A stretch of DNA of 64,000 bases from Betaproteobacteria bacterium (GTDB lineage Bacteria; Pseudomonadota; Gammaproteobacteria; Burkholderiales; SG8-39): contig SCTY01000012.1 of assembly GCA_004297625.1 (NCBI GenBank), positions 1 to 64,000 of the forward strand, in the 5' to 3' direction. Shown in pieces: positions 8,901 to 21,052 of the stretch. The translations under genes and the position numbers were made by a program. Position 1 is the first letter of the stretch. Each line of letters opens with the position of its first letter. The notes beneath the pieces are model-generated. The model did not search any database. It saw only the letters and a program-made list of their open reading frames with translations, and had not been told where the DNA came from.

Positions 8901-11900
8901 CGTCATTCGTGTTGAGCACCGTCAGCTCGAATATGTCCGAGACGGCAACGGCCGAAGGATCGGTCGCAGTCACCTGCACGCTCAGCGTTGCGACGACCCT
9001 GTTTGCCGGCGTGCCGCTAAAAGTGGCGGTCGAGGCGTTGAACGTGAGCCAGGCGGGGAGCGCGGAGCCATCGGCGAGCTGCGCCGAGTAGGTCAGCGTT
9101 TCGCCGACATCCGGGTCAATAAAGGTCTGCGCCGGTACGGTGAAGGTGAACAGCGCATCCTCATCCGTCGATTGGTCTGCGATCGGATTGGCAAGCAGCG
9201 GCGCTCGGTCGGGCGGCGGCACCATCGCAGCAATCGTCGCGGCGTCCCAGGCCGGGCCGTCGGCGAAGCGGATTTCCTCGATCTGGTACGAAGGGCCGTC
9301 GTACCAGCGCCGCACGGTCAACGTGCCGAACGCTCCGTCGACGCTCAATACGAGGTTTTGCGCGACACGCGAGAAACGCAGATTTTCGGTGGTGACGCCG
9401 GCGCCCAATGCGATCGCATCGCGGTCTTCGCCCTGCGCATCGGTCTCCTCGATTGCATCCGCGCCCGATCCGATTGCGAATGCATAAATATCGCTGCCTT
9501 CGCCGCCGCGGAGGAAGTCGGCGCCCGATCCGCCATCGAGCATGTCGTTGCCTGCGCCACCGAGGAGCGTGTCATCGCCGCCGAGCCCGAGAATGCGGTC
9601 CTCGACACTCGTGCCGGAAATGGTGTCGCTATCCGCCGTGCCTGAAATATCGAATCCGCGCTGTAAAAGCTGTGCGTGACTCAGGGTTACGCCATTACTG
9701 AACTGATAGCTCTCGATCGCGCCCGAACCCAGCGCGTCGTTCGGATCAAACCGCTCGATGTGGAGGACATCCCCGCCCGAGCCGATCTGCAGCCTGAGCG
9801 ACCCGAGTCCCAGCGTGATCATCTCCGGCGTGATGCCCGGGCCGAAGACCACTGAATCGGTTCCCTGCCGATCGTCGACCCAATCTTCGCCATGGCCGGC
9901 ATTGAAGCGATAGAAGTCGTCGCCCGCATCGCCTTCGAGATAATCGCTCCCCGGACCGCCGACCAGTAGATCCCGCCCGTACGTGCCATATAGATAATCG
10001 TCGTCGCCTGTTCCATTCAAAACTGTCACGGGGACGCGATTCGCCATTTCGTCCATCGTGAGCGACGTGCCGTCCGCGAACTTGAAGTACTCGATCCCCC
10101 AGGAGGCGCCTGGGTTCATCTGCATGTACGACATGACCTCGGGATCCGAGCGATCGGGCATCATGACGCGGATACTCTTCCCGGAACCCCACGACATGTC
10201 GAGCGTGTCGTAGGTTCTCAGAATCGACGGATGGTTGTACGCACTTTGAATGCTGCCCCACGATAAGGTCAGCCCGCCTAAGGTGATGCCGGGTCCGAAC
10301 TCGACAGTGTCGGTGCTATTGAATCCGCTGTCGCCGTTATAGGTGGGATAGCCGCTCTGTGCGTCGACCGTGTCCCATAAGAACCAAGTCGCCTCGTTGA
10401 CGAGATCGACTCCCGGATCGCCGGCAAAGAAGTAATACGTGTCGTTATTGTGACGGCCGGCCAGTCGGTCATCGCCCGGCCCTCCGATAATGAGGTCAGC
10501 TTCCCCTGAACCCGTAATACGATCGTTACCGGCGTTTCCATAGAGCAAGTCGCCGCCCCAGTATCCCGAGCCCGACGCATCGATTAGATCGTTGCCTGCG
10601 CCTCCGTCGACAAAGCCGAAGCTATTGAACCTGATGACGTTGTTGGATGCGCCGGCATTCACTTCCAAAACGTGAACTACCTCGTTGGTCGTGAAGTACG
10701 TTCCCTGTACGACCGAAGGCAATGACTGTCCGCCGACGGCGGCCGCGAAGAGATCCAGGCCGGAAACTCCTTGCGATGAGCCTAGCGAAACTGCTTCGAC
10801 ATCGCCGGAGAGCGACCCATAAGTCTGCGTTAGGTAAAGCGGGCGAATGACCAAGTCGGCGCCGACATAAGTTCCGGCGTAGTTCGTTGTGCTCGTTATC
10901 TCGGGGGCACGCCATGCGACGGTGTAGCTCGCCGCCGTCTGCGTGGTGTCCCAGGTCGAGGGTCCGATGCTCCAGACCTGCGAGCCCGCATCGCTTGCGA
11001 TGGTGTCGACCTCCCACCTGCGGTAAGTGTCCACCGTATGGACCACTGGCAAACCGCCCGATCCGCTCGTGATATCGCCGTTGTAGTAATAACGGTTGAA
11101 GCTCGCGCCCCGAACCGCAGGATCGTAGTCGTAAAGGGTGCCGTCGGGAAGAATCTCGCTGCCTCGCAGGCTGCTATAGAAGTCGGCCTTGAACGCGGTT
11201 TTCCGGGCTTCCCACAGATCAACGACAGCGTTGCCGGCGCTGGACGCTGGCAGGGCAAGAAAATCATCCAAACCTTCGACTTGTCCGTCTGCGGACCGAA
11301 GCTGCCAGGCATGCGCTTGAGCGTAGTAGTCCTTCAGCAGCAGCCCGTCTTCCGTAGCGCGCGTATGGAGGAACAGGTCGTTGCCGTCTTGCGTTCCGAC
11401 CAGGTCGTCGAACCGCATGGCGTTGGCGAGTAGGACCGTGCTCGTTTCGCCAACCTGTTCGATGACGGTGTCCTTTCCTGCGCCCCAGCCGAGGACGTAA
11501 CAGTCTGAGCCCTCGCCGCCGGCGAGAATGTCGTCGCCAGGTCCACCGTCCAGCGTGTCGTCGCCCGCGAGGCCTTCCAGCGTGTCGGCATAGGGGGTGC
11601 CGGTGAGCACGTCGTTCCCGGAAGTTCCGGCGATGGGGAGGATCGCGATCTCGGCAAGCTGCGCCTCCTCGAGCGCCGTGCCATCACCGAATACGATACG
11701 CTCGACGCGCGTAGCGGGGCTCGTGTACCAGCTTCGTAAGACGAGCTTGTCCTGCGTTCCATTGAGGCTGATGACGAGGTCGCCGCTCGCGTCGTGCACG
11801 ACCGAGATATCGGCCGCTGAAATTCCGTCCGCGAGGTGAACAGTGTCGACGCCCGTGTCCGTGCCGTCATCGGATACTGTGTCCTGCCCATCACCATATC

Positions 11901-14900
11901 CGAACAGATGCGTGTCGGCCCCCTGGCCGCCATTCAGGAAGTCGTTCCCTGGCCCGCCGGAAAGCAGATCGTCTCCGGTGCCGCCCAAGAGGGTATCGTC
12001 GCCAGCGCCGCCATAGAGCGCGTCGTCCCCGTTGAATCCAGTCAACGTATCGTTGCCACCGTTCCCCAAAAGCGTGTCGTTCCCGTCGTCGCCGAAGAGG
12101 TTGTCGTTTCCGGCGAAGCCGATCAACGTTTCGTCGTCCGGCCCGCCATAGAGATTTTGCGGGCCGTAGTAGCTCGCCTGGACGAACTCCGCCTGGCTCA
12201 GTGTGCGGCCGTCGGCGAACGCGTAGACGAAGTTCGGCGTCGTGAGCGTCGCGCCGCGGATATCGAGGCCCGGTCCAATCTCGCCTGGATGCGTAATGAG
12301 CAGCCGCGATTCGCCGCTCACGACAACGGTGCTCATGCGCAGATCTTCCGGCGCGATGCCTGTGCCAAAGACGATCCGGTTCAACCCCTCTGTATCAATG
12401 ACCGTATCGTGGGCGTCGTAAAGATAGGTGTCATCGCCCGCAGCGCCCTGCAGGGTATCGGCGCCGACGCCGCCTTCGAGATAGTCATCGCCGGCGCCGC
12501 CACGTAGCGTGTCCGTGCCATCGTCGCCGTAAAGAAAATCGTCGCCGTCGAGGCCGTCGAGAACGTCATTTCCGGCGAAGCCGCGAATACGGTCGGCGAC
12601 GCCGGTGCCGGTTAGAGCATCTGCCGCCTCCGTTCCACAGATATCGAAACCCTGAGCGAGGATATCGGCGTAGGTCATTACCTGACCATCGTCAAAGCGG
12701 ATTTCGCCGATGAGCGGCGTGTTCTGAGGATTTAGCTGGTCGAAGTCCTCAAAATGAATCTCGTCGCCTTCCTCCGAAGCAAAGTAAATCTTCAGCGACC
12801 CTACGCCGAACCTGATATCGTCGCGCTTGAGCCCAGATCCGAAAAGCAAAACGCTTCGCACTCCTTCAGCGGTGTCGTTATCGTCGATCGTGTCGACGCC
12901 GTCGTCTTTGCTGTAGGGATAGATGTCTTTGCCTGCGCCGCCTACAAGGATGTCGTTGCCACGGCCACCAACCAGGATGTCGTCGCCACCGTTGCCGTAG
13001 AGCTCGTCATCTCCATCGCCGCCGTCGAGGTAATCGCCTCCTTCATCCGAGCCCGTGATAAAGCCGTAGTCGCCTGACAGCACGTCATTGCTCGCTCCTC
13101 CGAGCAGAATGTCGGAGCCGCGATGACCGAAGACCACATCGTTTCCGCTGCCAGCATCGACAAAATCGTTCCCGGCGCCAGCAAACACCCAGTCCGCGCC
13201 TGCGCCGGCGTAAATCCAATCAGCACCCCCCTCCGACATGTTGGAGGGGAGGGACCCGTCAATGGAAACCTGATAGACCACCGCGCCGTTTTGTGCAGTG
13301 ACAGTTCGTGTGACCGTCCAGCCAAGCGTGGCGGCGGTCTCGCCGCCGTCACCGTAGATCGTGTCGTCGCCTGCTCCGCCGACAATAAGGTCGCTGCCCC
13401 CACCGCCTAGCAACGCGTCATTCGCTCGACCGACGATCAACCAATCGTCACCCGCGCCGCCCGAGATGAAGTCGCCCTTCAAACCTGTCGACGAGTCCGT
13501 CTCGCCGGTGCGAATGGCCGCACCAATCTCGGTGCGGTAGTCGCCGTAGAGCGTGTCCTTGCCAAGACCGCCGTTGATGACATCGCCGCCCGCATCGCCT
13601 GCAGCAACACCATCGAATCCACCCTCGACTAGATCGTCCCCAGGGCCAGCAACCACGAAGTCACGTCCTGCACCGGCTTGGATCCAGTCCGCGCCGCCCG
13701 CGTCCGACGGATCGAAGCCCACCCTGGGACCGGGTTCGGCCATCATCGGCGTATCGCCGAAGATGATGTCATTGCCACCGCCGCCCGAAATAAGATCACC
13801 TTGGTCGTCATCGCGTCCAAAGAGGCCATCGTCGCGATCTACTGCTGCATCTGAAACGGTGAGCAGGTTGCCCCAGGAGTCGTAGTCAAGCTGAACTCCC
13901 ATCTGCGAAGGGTCAGCATCCGACGGCTGAAGGTCTCCCTCTAGCGTTCGAACTGTCACCGGATCGGCCCGTCCCTCCCAGAGCCGAATACCAAAATCTC
14001 CGTCGCGGAAGTCCTTAAGCGTGAGCGTCCCGCCGCCGTTCACGTTTATCGCGACTAACAGATCATCGCCGCCGTGCTCGTTCGCGGTCTTCGTATAGCT
14101 AAACTTGCCGTCGGCGCTCTCCCAGGTCGCACTGTTCACTCTGACCGACGCGTCGACGATGACATTGCTCTCGGAGTTACCGAAGAAAGGGGTGTAGACA
14201 TAGCGGAGCACCCCCTTGCCATCAATGTCGCGAATCGTATCGTCACCGTCGGTCGTCAATCCGCCAAGAAATCCACGCGATGCGTTGTACTGGTAAAGAT
14301 CGAGATCCAGGCCGCCTTCGAGATAGTCGTTACCGCCCTTGCCCAGCAGATAATCGGTTCCTGCGCCTCCGAAGAGGTAGTCCTCTTTGGAGTTGCCCTC
14401 CAGCGTCTCGGCGCCCACTCCGCCGAAGATATGCTGGTATGCGTCGCGAAGTGCCATGCCCGACCCGCCCGTTTGGGCGATCTGCGCATTGACCAGCTGA
14501 ATTTTGTCCCTGCTAGCGAGATCAACGTATTCATACGCGCCATCAACGTTCGCCGGAATAACACCATTGATGTCGCCGGTGTTGCGGTAGATTTTCCACT
14601 CTAGGAAGCCCGCGCGGTTGCCCAGGTACTGTTCAGTTAATGAGCCACTGCGAGCGACGGTGTCGTAAAGATTCAGTTCCCCGTTCTCGTTGTGCGGCCT
14701 GTACAGCGAATCAGGGGCAAGAACGGCGAACGGGTTGAGTTGCGTAAGCGCGTAGCGGTAAGCAAGACCATTTGCAGCTTGGGCACGCGTCGTAAGCTCG
14801 TTGGTAGACATTCCGACGAGCGACGATATTGTTGCAGGCGCTTGTACCTGTACGGTCGAACGCAACTCCGAAAGTCGTGCATGATAATGACCGCGGCTTG

Positions 14901-15882
14901 GGGCATCCTCACCAGCGTCCCCGACCGGCGTCAATGTTTGGTCGCTGGGGAAGAAAAAGCGGCGTAAGGCATCCAGCAATAGTTCAAGGGAACTTGCTGC
15001 GTTTGCCGCAGTAGCATTCAATATGCTTGTCGCGCCCGACACAGTCAGCGTGCTATCGATTTCTCCCATCAAGTCGCAAAGCGCTAGCGCGTCCACTAAC
15101 TTGTAGATCGCATGGTTTGCCGAGGCGACGCTCTCTTCATTAAATACGCCAACCCGGGCACCGAATTGATTAAGCCACCACTCATTCGTTGCGACATTCA
15201 CTCCGTGTTCAGCGAAGTAATTCGTCTGCAGCGTCGGCCCGGGGTATTCCGTTGTCCCGATTCCCAACGAGCGCTGAATAATTTGGAAGACGCTGTCGGC
15301 TGCATCTCCAAATCCTGCACCATTAAAGGTATAGGTGTGGGTTACCGAGTCCTTAAACAGTCGAGTGAAAGCGGTGGCAAGCTGGCCACCAAGACTGTGC
15401 CCGTTCACGACGTAACGCGACGACTCCGCTAGCTCACCGGATGCCACGACGGAGTATGTGTCGAGCACGAGCGCTCCGTTGACAATGGTCCATGTATCGG
15501 CAAGCTGAATTGCCGATTCACCTGCCGCAGTGCTCGCACTCAGATACCAGTTCACCATTGCAATAACTTGGCGGTATGCCAGCCCGGCGCCGACAATGTC
15601 GAGGTCTTGAGCCCAATCTGTTGGGCCCTCGGTGCCGCGAAACGAAACGTACAGCTGTCCCGTTGAATTCTCTACGAACGTGGTTACTGAAAAACCGGAA
15701 GGTCCTGCACTCTGGCGAACAACCGAGAAATGCTCGCCTATATATTCTGCGAGCGGCTGAGTGAGCTCGGCTGTCAACCGAGTCGCCAAATTGCCCCCGG
15801 TTAAGTCAGGCGTTAGTTCTTCGACGTAGGACGCTTCGGCGAGCGCGGCGTTGATAAAAGCGGTGTGGATTTCTATGTTCAT
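5929..15882 (-). CDS. Giant lipase / RTX / cadherin-like secreted protein
   Basis: 3317 aa. Residues 1-300 form a class-3 lipase-like domain: FRGTE (81-85) and nucleophile elbow GHSLGG with S163. A long block of RTX calcium-binding nonapeptides (GGxGxDxLxGG) follows, in several arrays separated by haemolysin-related linkers and extending to about residue 2130. Eight roughly 100-aa cadherin/Ig-like units (about 2224-3030) come next, then a second RTX array (about 3030-3110) and a C-terminal region without Cys. There is no Sec signal peptide. RTX repeats with an uncleaved C-terminal signal are typical of type I secretion, but no ABC/MFP exporter genes are in the window. Start ATG overlaps the stop of the upstream membrane protein (ATGA). 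Likely a secreted or surface-held lipolytic adhesin or effector; substrate unknown. Confidence 0.9.
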   Translation of the reverse strand: MNIEIHTAFINAALAEASYVEELTPDLTGGNLATRLTAELTQPLAEYIGEHFSVVRQSAGPSGFSVTTFVENSTGQLYVSFRGTEGPTDWAQDLDIVGAGLAYRQVIAMVNWYLSASTAAGESAIQLADTWTIVNGALVLDTYSVVASGELAESSRYVVNGHSLGGQLATAFTRLFKDSVTHTYTFNGAGFGDAADSVFQIIQRSLGIGTTEYPGPTLQTNYFAEHGVNVATNEWWLNQFGARVGVFNEESVASANHAIYKLVDALALCDLMGEIDSTLTVSGATSILNATAANAASSLELLLDALRRFFFPSDQTLTPVGDAGEDAPSRGHYHARLSELRSTVQVQAPATISSLVGMSTNELTTRAQAANGLAYRYALTQLNPFAVLAPDSLYRPHNENGELNLYDTVARSGSLTEQYLGNRAGFLEWKIYRNTGDINGVIPANVDGAYEYVDLASRDKIQLVNAQIAQTGGSGMALRDAYQHIFGGVGAETLEGNSKEDYLFGGAGTDYLLGKGGNDYLEGGLDLDLYQYNASRGFLGGLTTDGDDTIRDIDGKGVLRYVYTPFFGNSESNVIVDASVRVNSATWESADGKFSYTKTANEHGGDDLLVAINVNGGGTLTLKDFRDGDFGIRLWEGRADPVTVRTLEGDLQPSDADPSQMGVQLDYDSWGNLLTVSDAAVDRDDGLFGRDDDQGDLISGGGGNDIIFGDTPMMAEPGPRVGFDPSDAGGADWIQAGAGRDFVVAGPGDDLVEGGFDGVAAGDAGGDVINGGLGKDTLYGDYRTEIGAAIRTGETDSSTGLKGDFISGGAGDDWLIVGRANDALLGGGGSDLIVGGAGDDTIYGDGGETAATLGWTVTRTVTAQNGAVVYQVSIDGSLPSNMSEGGADWIYAGAGADWVFAGAGNDFVDAGSGNDVVFGHRGSDILLGGASNDVLSGDYGFITGSDEGGDYLDGGDGDDELYGNGGDDILVGGRGNDILVGGAGKDIYPYSKDDGVDTIDDNDTAEGVRSVLLFGSGLKRDDIRFGVGSLKIYFASEEGDEIHFEDFDQLNPQNTPLIGEIRFDDGQVMTYADILAQGFDICGTEAADALTGTGVADRIRGFAGNDVLDGLDGDDFLYGDDGTDTLRGGAGDDYLEGGVGADTLQGAAGDDTYLYDAHDTVIDTEGLNRIVFGTGIAPEDLRMSTVVVSGESRLLITHPGEIGPGLDIRGATLTTPNFVYAFADGRTLSQAEFVQASYYGPQNLYGGPDDETLIGFAGNDNLFGDDGNDTLLGNGGNDTLTGFNGDDALYGGAGDDTLLGGTGDDLLSGGPGNDFLNGGQGADTHLFGYGDGQDTVSDDGTDTGVDTVHLADGISAADISVVHDASGDLVISLNGTQDKLVLRSWYTSPATRVERIVFGDGTALEEAQLAEIAILPIAGTSGNDVLTGTPYADTLEGLAGDDTLDGGPGDDILAGGEGSDCYVLGWGAGKDTVIEQVGETSTVLLANAMRFDDLVGTQDGNDLFLHTRATEDGLLLKDYYAQAHAWQLRSADGQVEGLDDFLALPASSAGNAVVDLWEARKTAFKADFYSSLRGSEILPDGTLYDYDPAVRGASFNRYYYNGDITSGSGGLPVVHTVDTYRRWEVDTIASDAGSQVWSIGPSTWDTTQTAASYTVAWRAPEITSTTNYAGTYVGADLVIRPLYLTQTYGSLSGDVEAVSLGSSQGVSGLDLFAAAVGGQSLPSVVQGTYFTTNEVVHVLEVNAGASNNVIRFNSFGFVDGGAGNDLIDASGSGYWGGDLLYGNAGNDRITGSGEADLIIGGPGDDRLAGRHNNDTYYFFAGDPGVDLVNEATWFLWDTVDAQSGYPTYNGDSGFNSTDTVEFGPGITLGGLTLSWGSIQSAYNHPSILRTYDTLDMSWGSGKSIRVMMPDRSDPEVMSYMQMNPGASWGIEYFKFADGTSLTMDEMANRVPVTVLNGTGDDDYLYGTYGRDLLVGGPGSDYLEGDAGDDFYRFNAGHGEDWVDDRQGTDSVVFGPGITPEMITLGLGSLRLQIGSGGDVLHIERFDPNDALGSGAIESYQFSNGVTLSHAQLLQRGFDISGTADSDTISGTSVEDRILGLGGDDTLLGGAGNDMLDGGSGADFLRGGEGSDIYAFAIGSGADAIEETDAQGEDRDAIALGAGVTTENLRFSRVAQNLVLSVDGAFGTLTVRRWYDGPSYQIEEIRFADGPAWDAATIAAMVPPPDRAPLLANPIADQSTDEDALFTFTVPAQTFIDPDVGETLTYSAQLADGSALPAWLTFNASTATFSGTPANRVVATLSVQVTATDPSAVAVSDIFELTVLNTNDAPVVASPIVDQSAKHDQAFTFTVPANAFIDVDAGDTLTYDASLVDGAALPGWLSFDALTRTFSGTPALADAGGIDVQVRATDGSSLSASDVFRVTVTGNAAPIFLLPPRFRPRATEDVPFALTLFAFDADGDPLVYSASLVDGSTLPAWLSLNAVTGTLSGTPANDDVGTASIKVTATDTFNASGSVIFSLTVTNTNDAPVVADPIADQEADIGQGFSFTLAANAFIDVDAGDVLAYRATRADGLALPGWLAFDSSTRTFSGTPSDADAGSIDVRITATDSSGASADDVFNLAVVKANNAPYSAEPILDQMATEDAHFDFTVPASTFADPDAGDTFAYSTSLADGSELPAWLSFGASTRTFSGTPQNGDVGTISVRVTAADSFGESVSDVFDLAVVNTNDAPMVINPIADQSAIEDAAFEFTMAGDTFADVDVGDSLIYSASLADGSALPSWLAFDAEKLTFSGTPANEDVGALTVQATATDAAGESASDLFALTTVNTNDAPVVANDIADQAATEDALFSVAVPKETFADVDVGDTLMYSVSSADGSALPSWLFFDAAALSFSGMPANEDVGTIELTLSATDTAGATASDSFAISVANVNDAPVVAHELADQSVEAGASFLFTVPTDVFMDIDAGDSIRLTATAAGGSDLPAWLTFERASATFSGSPEVSDIGVSGIVVTAVDEGGASTYSDFALIVSAAAGSSVRGGSGEDVLFGSTGAETLFGGQGDDALFGGAGNDVLHGGGGNDVLQGGDGGDVLRAGPGDSLLDGGAGDDVIFDGAGNSFIAGGAGNDAIRLSAGSDVISFNLGDGWDTIYGGGDGGNTLSLGGGIRYSDLGLSKSGSDLIINAGQNDGIVVKDWYGGAHSLLNLQLIQDATDEFDASSSDPLRNRRVQTFDFLGIVRTFDQARMSSPGLTSWQVTNTLLEYHLWGADDIALGGDLAYWYGKNRSLLGLSLTAAQQVIGAPNFGSDAQALHPFSGLQEGFVKLS
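6540..6785 (-). repeat. C-terminal RTX nonapeptide array
   Basis: Codes for about nine GGxGxD-type units (for example [19 protein letters not shown]). These calcium-binding repeats fold outside the cell and sit directly before the C-terminal secretion region of the giant protein. Confidence 0.8.
6800..9205 (-). repeat. Eight tandem cadherin/Ig-like (CADG/He_PIG) units
   Basis: Period about 300 bp. Each unit opens with a TNDAP-like linker and contains ADQ, a TFxDxDxGD strand, LPxWLxF and FSGTP. Most junctions keep the NDAP motif; the third unit is the most diverged ([10 protein letters not shown]). Such stalks usually extend adhesins or project catalytic domains from the cell. Confidence 0.85.
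9480..14420 (-). repeat. Long interrupted RTX calcium-binding region
   Basis: At least eight clusters of GGxGxDxLxGG nonapeptides separated by 60-150-aa linkers. Several linkers carry the haemolysin-related motif with DGT...[12 protein letters not shown] endings. One larger linker (about 10620-11480) has no RTX repeats and may be an inserted domain. Confidence 0.8.
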
Positions 15883-16496
15883 TTGCCTCTTTCCTTACCG
15901 CCGCTATAGGGAAGGAGGCTTTCCATCAAGCGATTTTCCTGAACGATTGACGGGAAGCATTGCTGGCGAATCATGAAGCCCCCAATTGCCGCGCCGGTTC
16001 CAAACGTTCGCTTCAGCCAACCTCCACTATTCGAATAAATCTTGTACTCGGCCAATAGACGGCCAGTGCGAGCGTCGTATAACTTTTCTTGATGTTCATG
16101 AATGAGTATGGCGCCAGGGACCTGCGGCGGTGTCAGGGGTCCCCGATCCCATCGGATCATCGACTCTGCGAATTTGTTTAGGCGTACGAGTTCCTCGCGT
16201 GGCACCGGACGAACGCTGAGACGCCATGTCCCGTCGGGTGTATACAGGTCCTCCCCAACTGGTATCGTCGCGTAGATCTTGACTTCTCGTGCATTCTCGC
16301 AATAACGCTCAAATTGATATTTCCCTATTATTTCGTCACCTAGTGGGGCGACAACGATCAGCACTGCTAGTGCCGCCAGTAGAAAGACTCGTGGCACGCT
16401 GCGGTTTATTCGCCTGGTCGTGAGCCAGGCGATCCAAATGCTTACCGCGAGCCAGAGCCCGATAAGGCCAAGTGCAATTAGTCCTATCATTTCCAT
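15879..16496 (-). CDS. Small two-helix membrane protein upstream of the RTX lipase
   Basis: About 205 aa. Two hydrophobic helices at the N-terminus (about 5-25 and 36-54), then a basic/polar domain of about 150 aa with no motif I recognise. A downstream ATG at 16490 has the better ribosome site (AAGGA about 5 nt away), so the protein may begin two codons later. Its stop overlaps the start of the 3317-aa protein by 4 bp, which implies translational coupling. Position and size would fit a self-protection, anchoring or assembly partner for the lipase; this is inference only. Confidence 0.7.
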   Translation of the reverse strand: MEMIGLIALGLIGLWLAVSIWIAWLTTRRINRSVPRVFLLAALAVLIVVAPLGDEIIGKYQFERYCENAREVKIYATIPVGEDLYTPDGTWRLSVRPVPREELVRLNKFAESMIRWDRGPLTPPQVPGAILIHEHQEKLYDARTGRLLAEYKIYSNSGGWLKRTFGTGAAIGGFMIRQQCFPSIVQENRLMESLLPYSGGKERGK

Positions 16497-16960
16497 CCTT
16501 CAAGGGTCTGCGTCGAACGCACAGTAAGTCTGGTCTTTGTTTGCTTTAGCGCATCGCCAACTTTGTCCTCACCAACCAATGGTGTTGCTTACCATCAGAG
16601 CCGACAATTACTCAAGTAACGTCGCTCATGCAGTTCGCCGCTACGCTGCATCGTTGATTGCGCAGATTCGCCTGTCTTGAAGCCGAGCGAATTCGATGCT
16701 TCGAGAAATTGCCGGACGCGATAGGTCGCGGGAAAGCGCTGCAGAGCAGTGTTGGGTCGAACGGGACGGGGTTGATCTGGCAAAGGCTCCCCCCAACAGC
16801 CAGATGAAATTGCACCCGCGAAAACGTGGTCCTCACTTCCCCTCCTGGTCCCGGCCGCGGCGGCTGGCGCCCCTGTACAACATATCGAAGAAGGAGGCGG
16901 AGGAAAATCCTCCGCCGTTGTACTACCTGGTAATACTACGGGCTGAAGTAGGCGTGTGCT
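16497..16960. other. 464-bp intergenic region
   Basis: No gene seen on either strand. It contains a short stem ATGGT/ACCAT near 16583-16599 and the strong hairpin at 16896-16916. The promoter of the membrane protein/RTX operon should lie in the left part. Confidence 0.5.
16896..16916 (-). terminator. Hairpin after the LuxR-type regulator gene
   Basis: GGCGGAGGA-AAA-TCCTCCGCC is a perfect 9-bp stem with a 3-nt loop, 45 bp beyond the stop of the minus-strand regulator. The following minus-strand sequence is pyrimidine-rich (TCCTTCTTC) rather than a clean T-run. Confidence 0.55.
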
Positions 16961-17581
16961 TCAGGAATTAGGAGCGAGGCCTCGGCGGCGCGCTGCCGCA
17001 ATGGCCTCAGCGCGAGAGTTGACGGCGAGCGCCTGATAGATATCGGTCGCGTGCTGCTTAACCGTACCTTCGGCGATATCGAGGCGTTCGGCGATTTGCC
17101 GGTTCGAAAGGCCGCGCAACATCAGGCGCAGGACTTCGAGCTGACGCTGCGTCATTTGGTCGCCGGGATTCGATTCCGCTAATCCTGCGAGGATCTCGCT
17201 CGGCACGTATTTGCCGCCGGCTGCCACGACCTTGAGCGCTGCGACCATGAGATCGGGCCGCGAAGTCTTCGGGATGTAGCCGACCGCGCCGGCGCGGAAG
17301 GCGGCTTGTATGGACTCTGGGTCTTCGGTTGCGGAGAAGACAACGATTTTCGTGTCGGGATATTTCCTGTTGAACTTCAGTAGCGCGTCGATTCCGGTGC
17401 AGCCGGGGAGGGTCAGGTCCAGCAATACCAATTGAAGCTCCTTGCAGGCGGCTGCGCATTCGAGCCCGCTGTTCAGGTCGCTGGCCGAATAGACCTCGAC
17501 GTCCCCGAAAACCTTCTTCACGACCTGCGGCGCGATCTCGTGGATCATCGGATGATCGTCCACTACCAGGATTTCGGTCAT
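16961..17581 (-). CDS. NarL/FixJ-family response regulator
   Basis: 206 aa. Receiver domain (1-120) with acidic pair DD (8-9), phospho-acceptor D55 in LLDLTLPG, and Lys in PKTS. A LuxR-type helix-turn-helix (about 140-206) carries LTQRQLEVL-like and GLSNRQIAERLDIAEGTVK motifs. A DNA-binding transcription factor controlled by phosphorylation from an unidentified kinase; no kinase gene adjoins it. Divergent from ruvB, with about 95 bp between starts. Confidence 0.92.
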   Translation of the reverse strand: MTEILVVDDHPMIHEIAPQVVKKVFGDVEVYSASDLNSGLECAAACKELQLVLLDLTLPGCTGIDALLKFNRKYPDTKIVVFSATEDPESIQAAFRAGAVGYIPKTSRPDLMVAALKVVAAGGKYVPSEILAGLAESNPGDQMTQRQLEVLRLMLRGLSNRQIAERLDIAEGTVKQHATDIYQALAVNSRAEAIAAARRRGLAPNS

Positions 17582-17676
17582 TGGCGCGTCCCCCCTCGCT
17601 GAACATGAGCTTACCGCTGGGCAGAACCCAGAAGTGCAGTTCTAATGCCTTTGGGTGACTCTGGCAGAATGCCGGG

Positions 17677-18719
<1,043 letters not shown>

Positions 18720-18723
<4 letters not shown>

Positions 18724-19118
18724 AGCTCCGCGTCCGGGTCTATTACCAGGACACCGACGCGGGCGGCGTCGTGTTCCACGCGCAGTACCTCGCGTTCATG
18801 GAGCGCGCCCGCACCGAGCTCCTGAACGAGCGGGGCCTCGACCTCGCCCTCATCGCCGACGAAATGCGCGTACTTTTTCTCGTTTACGAGATCAAGGCGC
18901 GCTATCACGCGCCGGCGCGCCTCAACGACATGCTCTCGGTCACCGCGGATGTGGTTAAAATGGGCCGCGCCAGCCTGGTGTTTCGCCACCGCGTGGAACG
19001 CGGGAGCGAACTTCTCGTCGAAGCGGAAGTGACGCTCGCGCTGGTAGACCGCGACCGGATGAAGCCCGCACGACTACCTGCAGACCTCGCGCGAGAACTA
19101 GAACAGGCGATTACATGA
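18720..19118 (+). CDS. ybgC: YbgC acyl-CoA thioesterase of the Tol-Pal cluster
   Basis: 132 aa, TTG start overlapping the ruvB stop (TTGA). A single hotdog domain of the 4-hydroxybenzoyl-CoA thioesterase type: [13 protein letters not shown] holds the likely catalytic D13, followed by YLAFMERAR. The family hydrolyses acyl-CoA or acyl-ACP thioesters near the inner membrane and is nearly always first in tol-pal operons. The 3' end overlaps tolQ by 4 bp. Confidence 0.95.
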
Positions 19119-19795
19119 ACGTTACTTCCGACATCGAGATCTGGACGCTGATCGTCAACGCGAGCATGGTGGTCAAGGTAGTGATGTTCCTGCTGCTCGC
19201 CGTGTCGTTCATGTCGTGGATGTTCATCTTCCAGAAGTGGTTCTCGATCCAGCGCGCCAACTCGCAGACCGACAAGTTCGAGCGCGAATTCTGGAGCGGC
19301 AACGACCTCAATTCGCTCTACCAGGGCGCGGTGAACAACCGCCACCGCATCGGCAGCCTCGAGCGCGTGTTCGAGGCGGGCTTCCGCGAGTTCGCGAAGC
19401 TGCGCGGCCAGCGCGGCTCGGATCCGAGCGACATGGTCGACGGCGCGCGCCGCGCGATGCGCGCGACCTTCCAGCGCGAGATGGATTTCCTCGAGCGCCA
19501 TCTGTCGTTTCTCGCTTCCACCGGCTCGGTGAGCCCGTACGTGGGCCTGTTCGGCACGGTGTGGGGAATCATGCATGCGTTCCGCAGCCTGGCGAACGTG
19601 CAGCAGGCGACGCTCGCGCAGGTGGCCCCCGGGATCGCCGAGGCGCTCGTCGCCACCGCGATCGGTCTATTCGCCGCGATCCCGGCGGTGGTGGCCTACA
19701 ACCGCTACTCGCACGACATCGAGCGCCTCGCCAACCGCTTCGAGAGCTTCATGGAAGAGTTCTCGAACATCCTGCACCGGCAGGCCGTAAGGTAA
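19115..19795 (+). CDS. tolQ: TolQ inner-membrane motor subunit
   Basis: 226 aa. Three transmembrane segments (about 13-35, 130-155, 170-190) with the conserved proton-channel region in the last two (GLFGTVWGIMHAF, and the IAEALVATAIGLFAAIPAV stretch). With TolR it forms the ion-driven motor that energises TolA for outer-membrane constriction at division. ATG overlaps the ybgC stop; tolR follows with no gap. Confidence 0.97.
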   Translation: MNVTSDIEIWTLIVNASMVVKVVMFLLLAVSFMSWMFIFQKWFSIQRANSQTDKFEREFWSGNDLNSLYQGAVNNRHRIGSLERVFEAGFREFAKLRGQRGSDPSDMVDGARRAMRATFQREMDFLERHLSFLASTGSVSPYVGLFGTVWGIMHAFRSLANVQQATLAQVAPGIAEALVATAIGLFAAIPAVVAYNRYSHDIERLANRFESFMEEFSNILHRQAVR

Positions 19796-20224
19796 ATGCC
19801 GGAGCTGCGGCGCAGACGCGGTCCGATGCACGACATCAACGTCGTGCCCTACATCGACGTGATGCTGGTGCTGCTTGTGATTTTCATGGTGACCGCGCCG
19901 CTCATCACGCCCTCGGTGATCGACCTGCCCAGCGTCGGCAAGGCGAGCCAGCCGCGCGTGGTGCCGGTCGAGGTGTTCGTCAAGGCCGACGAAGGCCTGG
20001 TGGTGCGCAGCCGCGACGCCAAGGGCCGCATTCTCGACGAGCGCAACGTGTCGCGCGCCGAGCTTGGCAAGTTCCTCAAGGCGGCGCGCGCGAAGAACGA
20101 GGAGCTCGCGGTGCTGGTGGGCGGCGACAAGAACGCGCGCTATGAGTCGGTGCTGCAGGTCATGGACGAGCTGCGCAAGCAGGGCGTCCAGAAAGTCGGG
20201 CTGCAGGTCAGGCTGTCGCAGTGA
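19796..20224 (+). CDS. tolR: TolR (ExbD-family) motor subunit
   Basis: 142 aa. One transmembrane helix near the N-terminus containing the proton-carrying Asp in NVVPYIDVMLVLL (D21), then a periplasmic domain of about 95 residues ending in VGLQVRLSQ. Partner of TolQ. The ATG directly follows the tolQ TAA and the stop overlaps the tolA GTG, indicating tight translational coupling. Confidence 0.97.
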   Translation: MPELRRRRGPMHDINVVPYIDVMLVLLVIFMVTAPLITPSVIDLPSVGKASQPRVVPVEVFVKADEGLVVRSRDAKGRILDERNVSRAELGKFLKAARAKNEELAVLVGGDKNARYESVLQVMDELRKQGVQKVGLQVRLSQ

Positions 20225-21009
20225 GCACGCTCGCCTATTTCCGGCCGCGCCGCGATCACGCGCTGGTCCGTTCCTTCCTGCTTGCTTTGGCCGTGCATGC
20301 CGTGCTGATCGCCGTCATGTTCCTCGGCGTGCGCTGGCAGAGCCATCCGGCCGAATCGGTCACCGTCGAGCTGTGGGAGCCGCCGCCTCCGGCGCCCGCG
20401 CCCGTGGTCGAGGCGCCGAAGCCGCCGCCGCCGAAGGTCGAGCCGCCGAAGCCCGAGCCCGAGCCGGAGGTGAAAAAGCCGGAGATCGTCGAGAAGGTCG
20501 TGCCGCCCAAGCCAGAGCCGAAACCCAAGCCCGAGCCGAAACCCAAGCCCAAGCCGGAGCCGAAGCCCGAACCGAAGCCCAAGCCGGCGCCGCCGAAGGT
20601 CGACGAGTTCCAGAAGCGCATGGCGCGCGAGCAGCTCGTGCTGGAGCAGCGCAGGCTCGACGAGGAGCGGCAAAGGCTGGCCGAGGAGCAGCGCAAGGCG
20701 GCGGCCGATCGGCAGGCGGCGAGCGCGCGCGACAAGGCGTTGAACGCGTACATCGAGCGCATCCGCGCGAAGGTGAAGCGGAACTGGATCCTGCCGCCCG
20801 ACCTTCAGGGCAACCCGGAGGCCGTCTTCGACGTGGTGCAGCTGCCGACCGGCGAGGTGATTTCCGTGAAGCTCGCGAAATCGAGCGGCAACGCCGCCTA
20901 CGACGCGGCAGTGGAGCGCGCGATCCTCAAGTCCTCGCCGCTGCCGCTGCCCGAGACCCGCTCGCTTTTCTCGCGCGAGCTTAAGCTTACCTTCAGGCCG
21001 CGTGACTAG
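20221..21009 (+). CDS. tolA: TolA envelope-spanning protein
   Basis: 262 aa, GTG start. A single N-terminal helix (about 17-37) is followed by a rigid Pro/Lys/Glu-rich spacer (about 60-125, alternating KP-EP repeats) and a Lys/Arg/Glu/Ala coiled coil (about 128-175). The C-terminal TonB/TolA domain (about 180-262) contains VFDVVQLPTGEV and AVERAILKSSPLPLP. It links the TolQR motor to TolB and Pal. The proline-rich spacer replaces part of the long alanine helix of the E. coli protein, so TolA is shorter than the 421-aa E. coli form. Confidence 0.95.
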   Translation: MSTLAYFRPRRDHALVRSFLLALAVHAVLIAVMFLGVRWQSHPAESVTVELWEPPPPAPAPVVEAPKPPPPKVEPPKPEPEPEVKKPEIVEKVVPPKPEPKPKPEPKPKPKPEPKPEPKPKPAPPKVDEFQKRMAREQLVLEQRRLDEERQRLAEEQRKAAADRQAASARDKALNAYIERIRAKVKRNWILPPDLQGNPEAVFDVVQLPTGEVISVKLAKSSGNAAYDAAVERAILKSSPLPLPETRSLFSRELKLTFRPRD

Positions 21010-21052
21010 AATGTATGGTTCAATAGACTAAGAATCCCGGAGGATCAACATC

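Noticed and set aside
6540..14420. CRISPR-like or satellite repeats
   Set aside because: The repetition is at codon level (RTX nonapeptides and cadherin-like units) in one long open frame; there are no identical repeat/unique spacer pairs.
16612..16836. Minus-strand ORFs of 62-74 aa in the intergenic region
   Set aside because: No ribosome site, no domain, atypical codon use; two overlapping frames are equally open.
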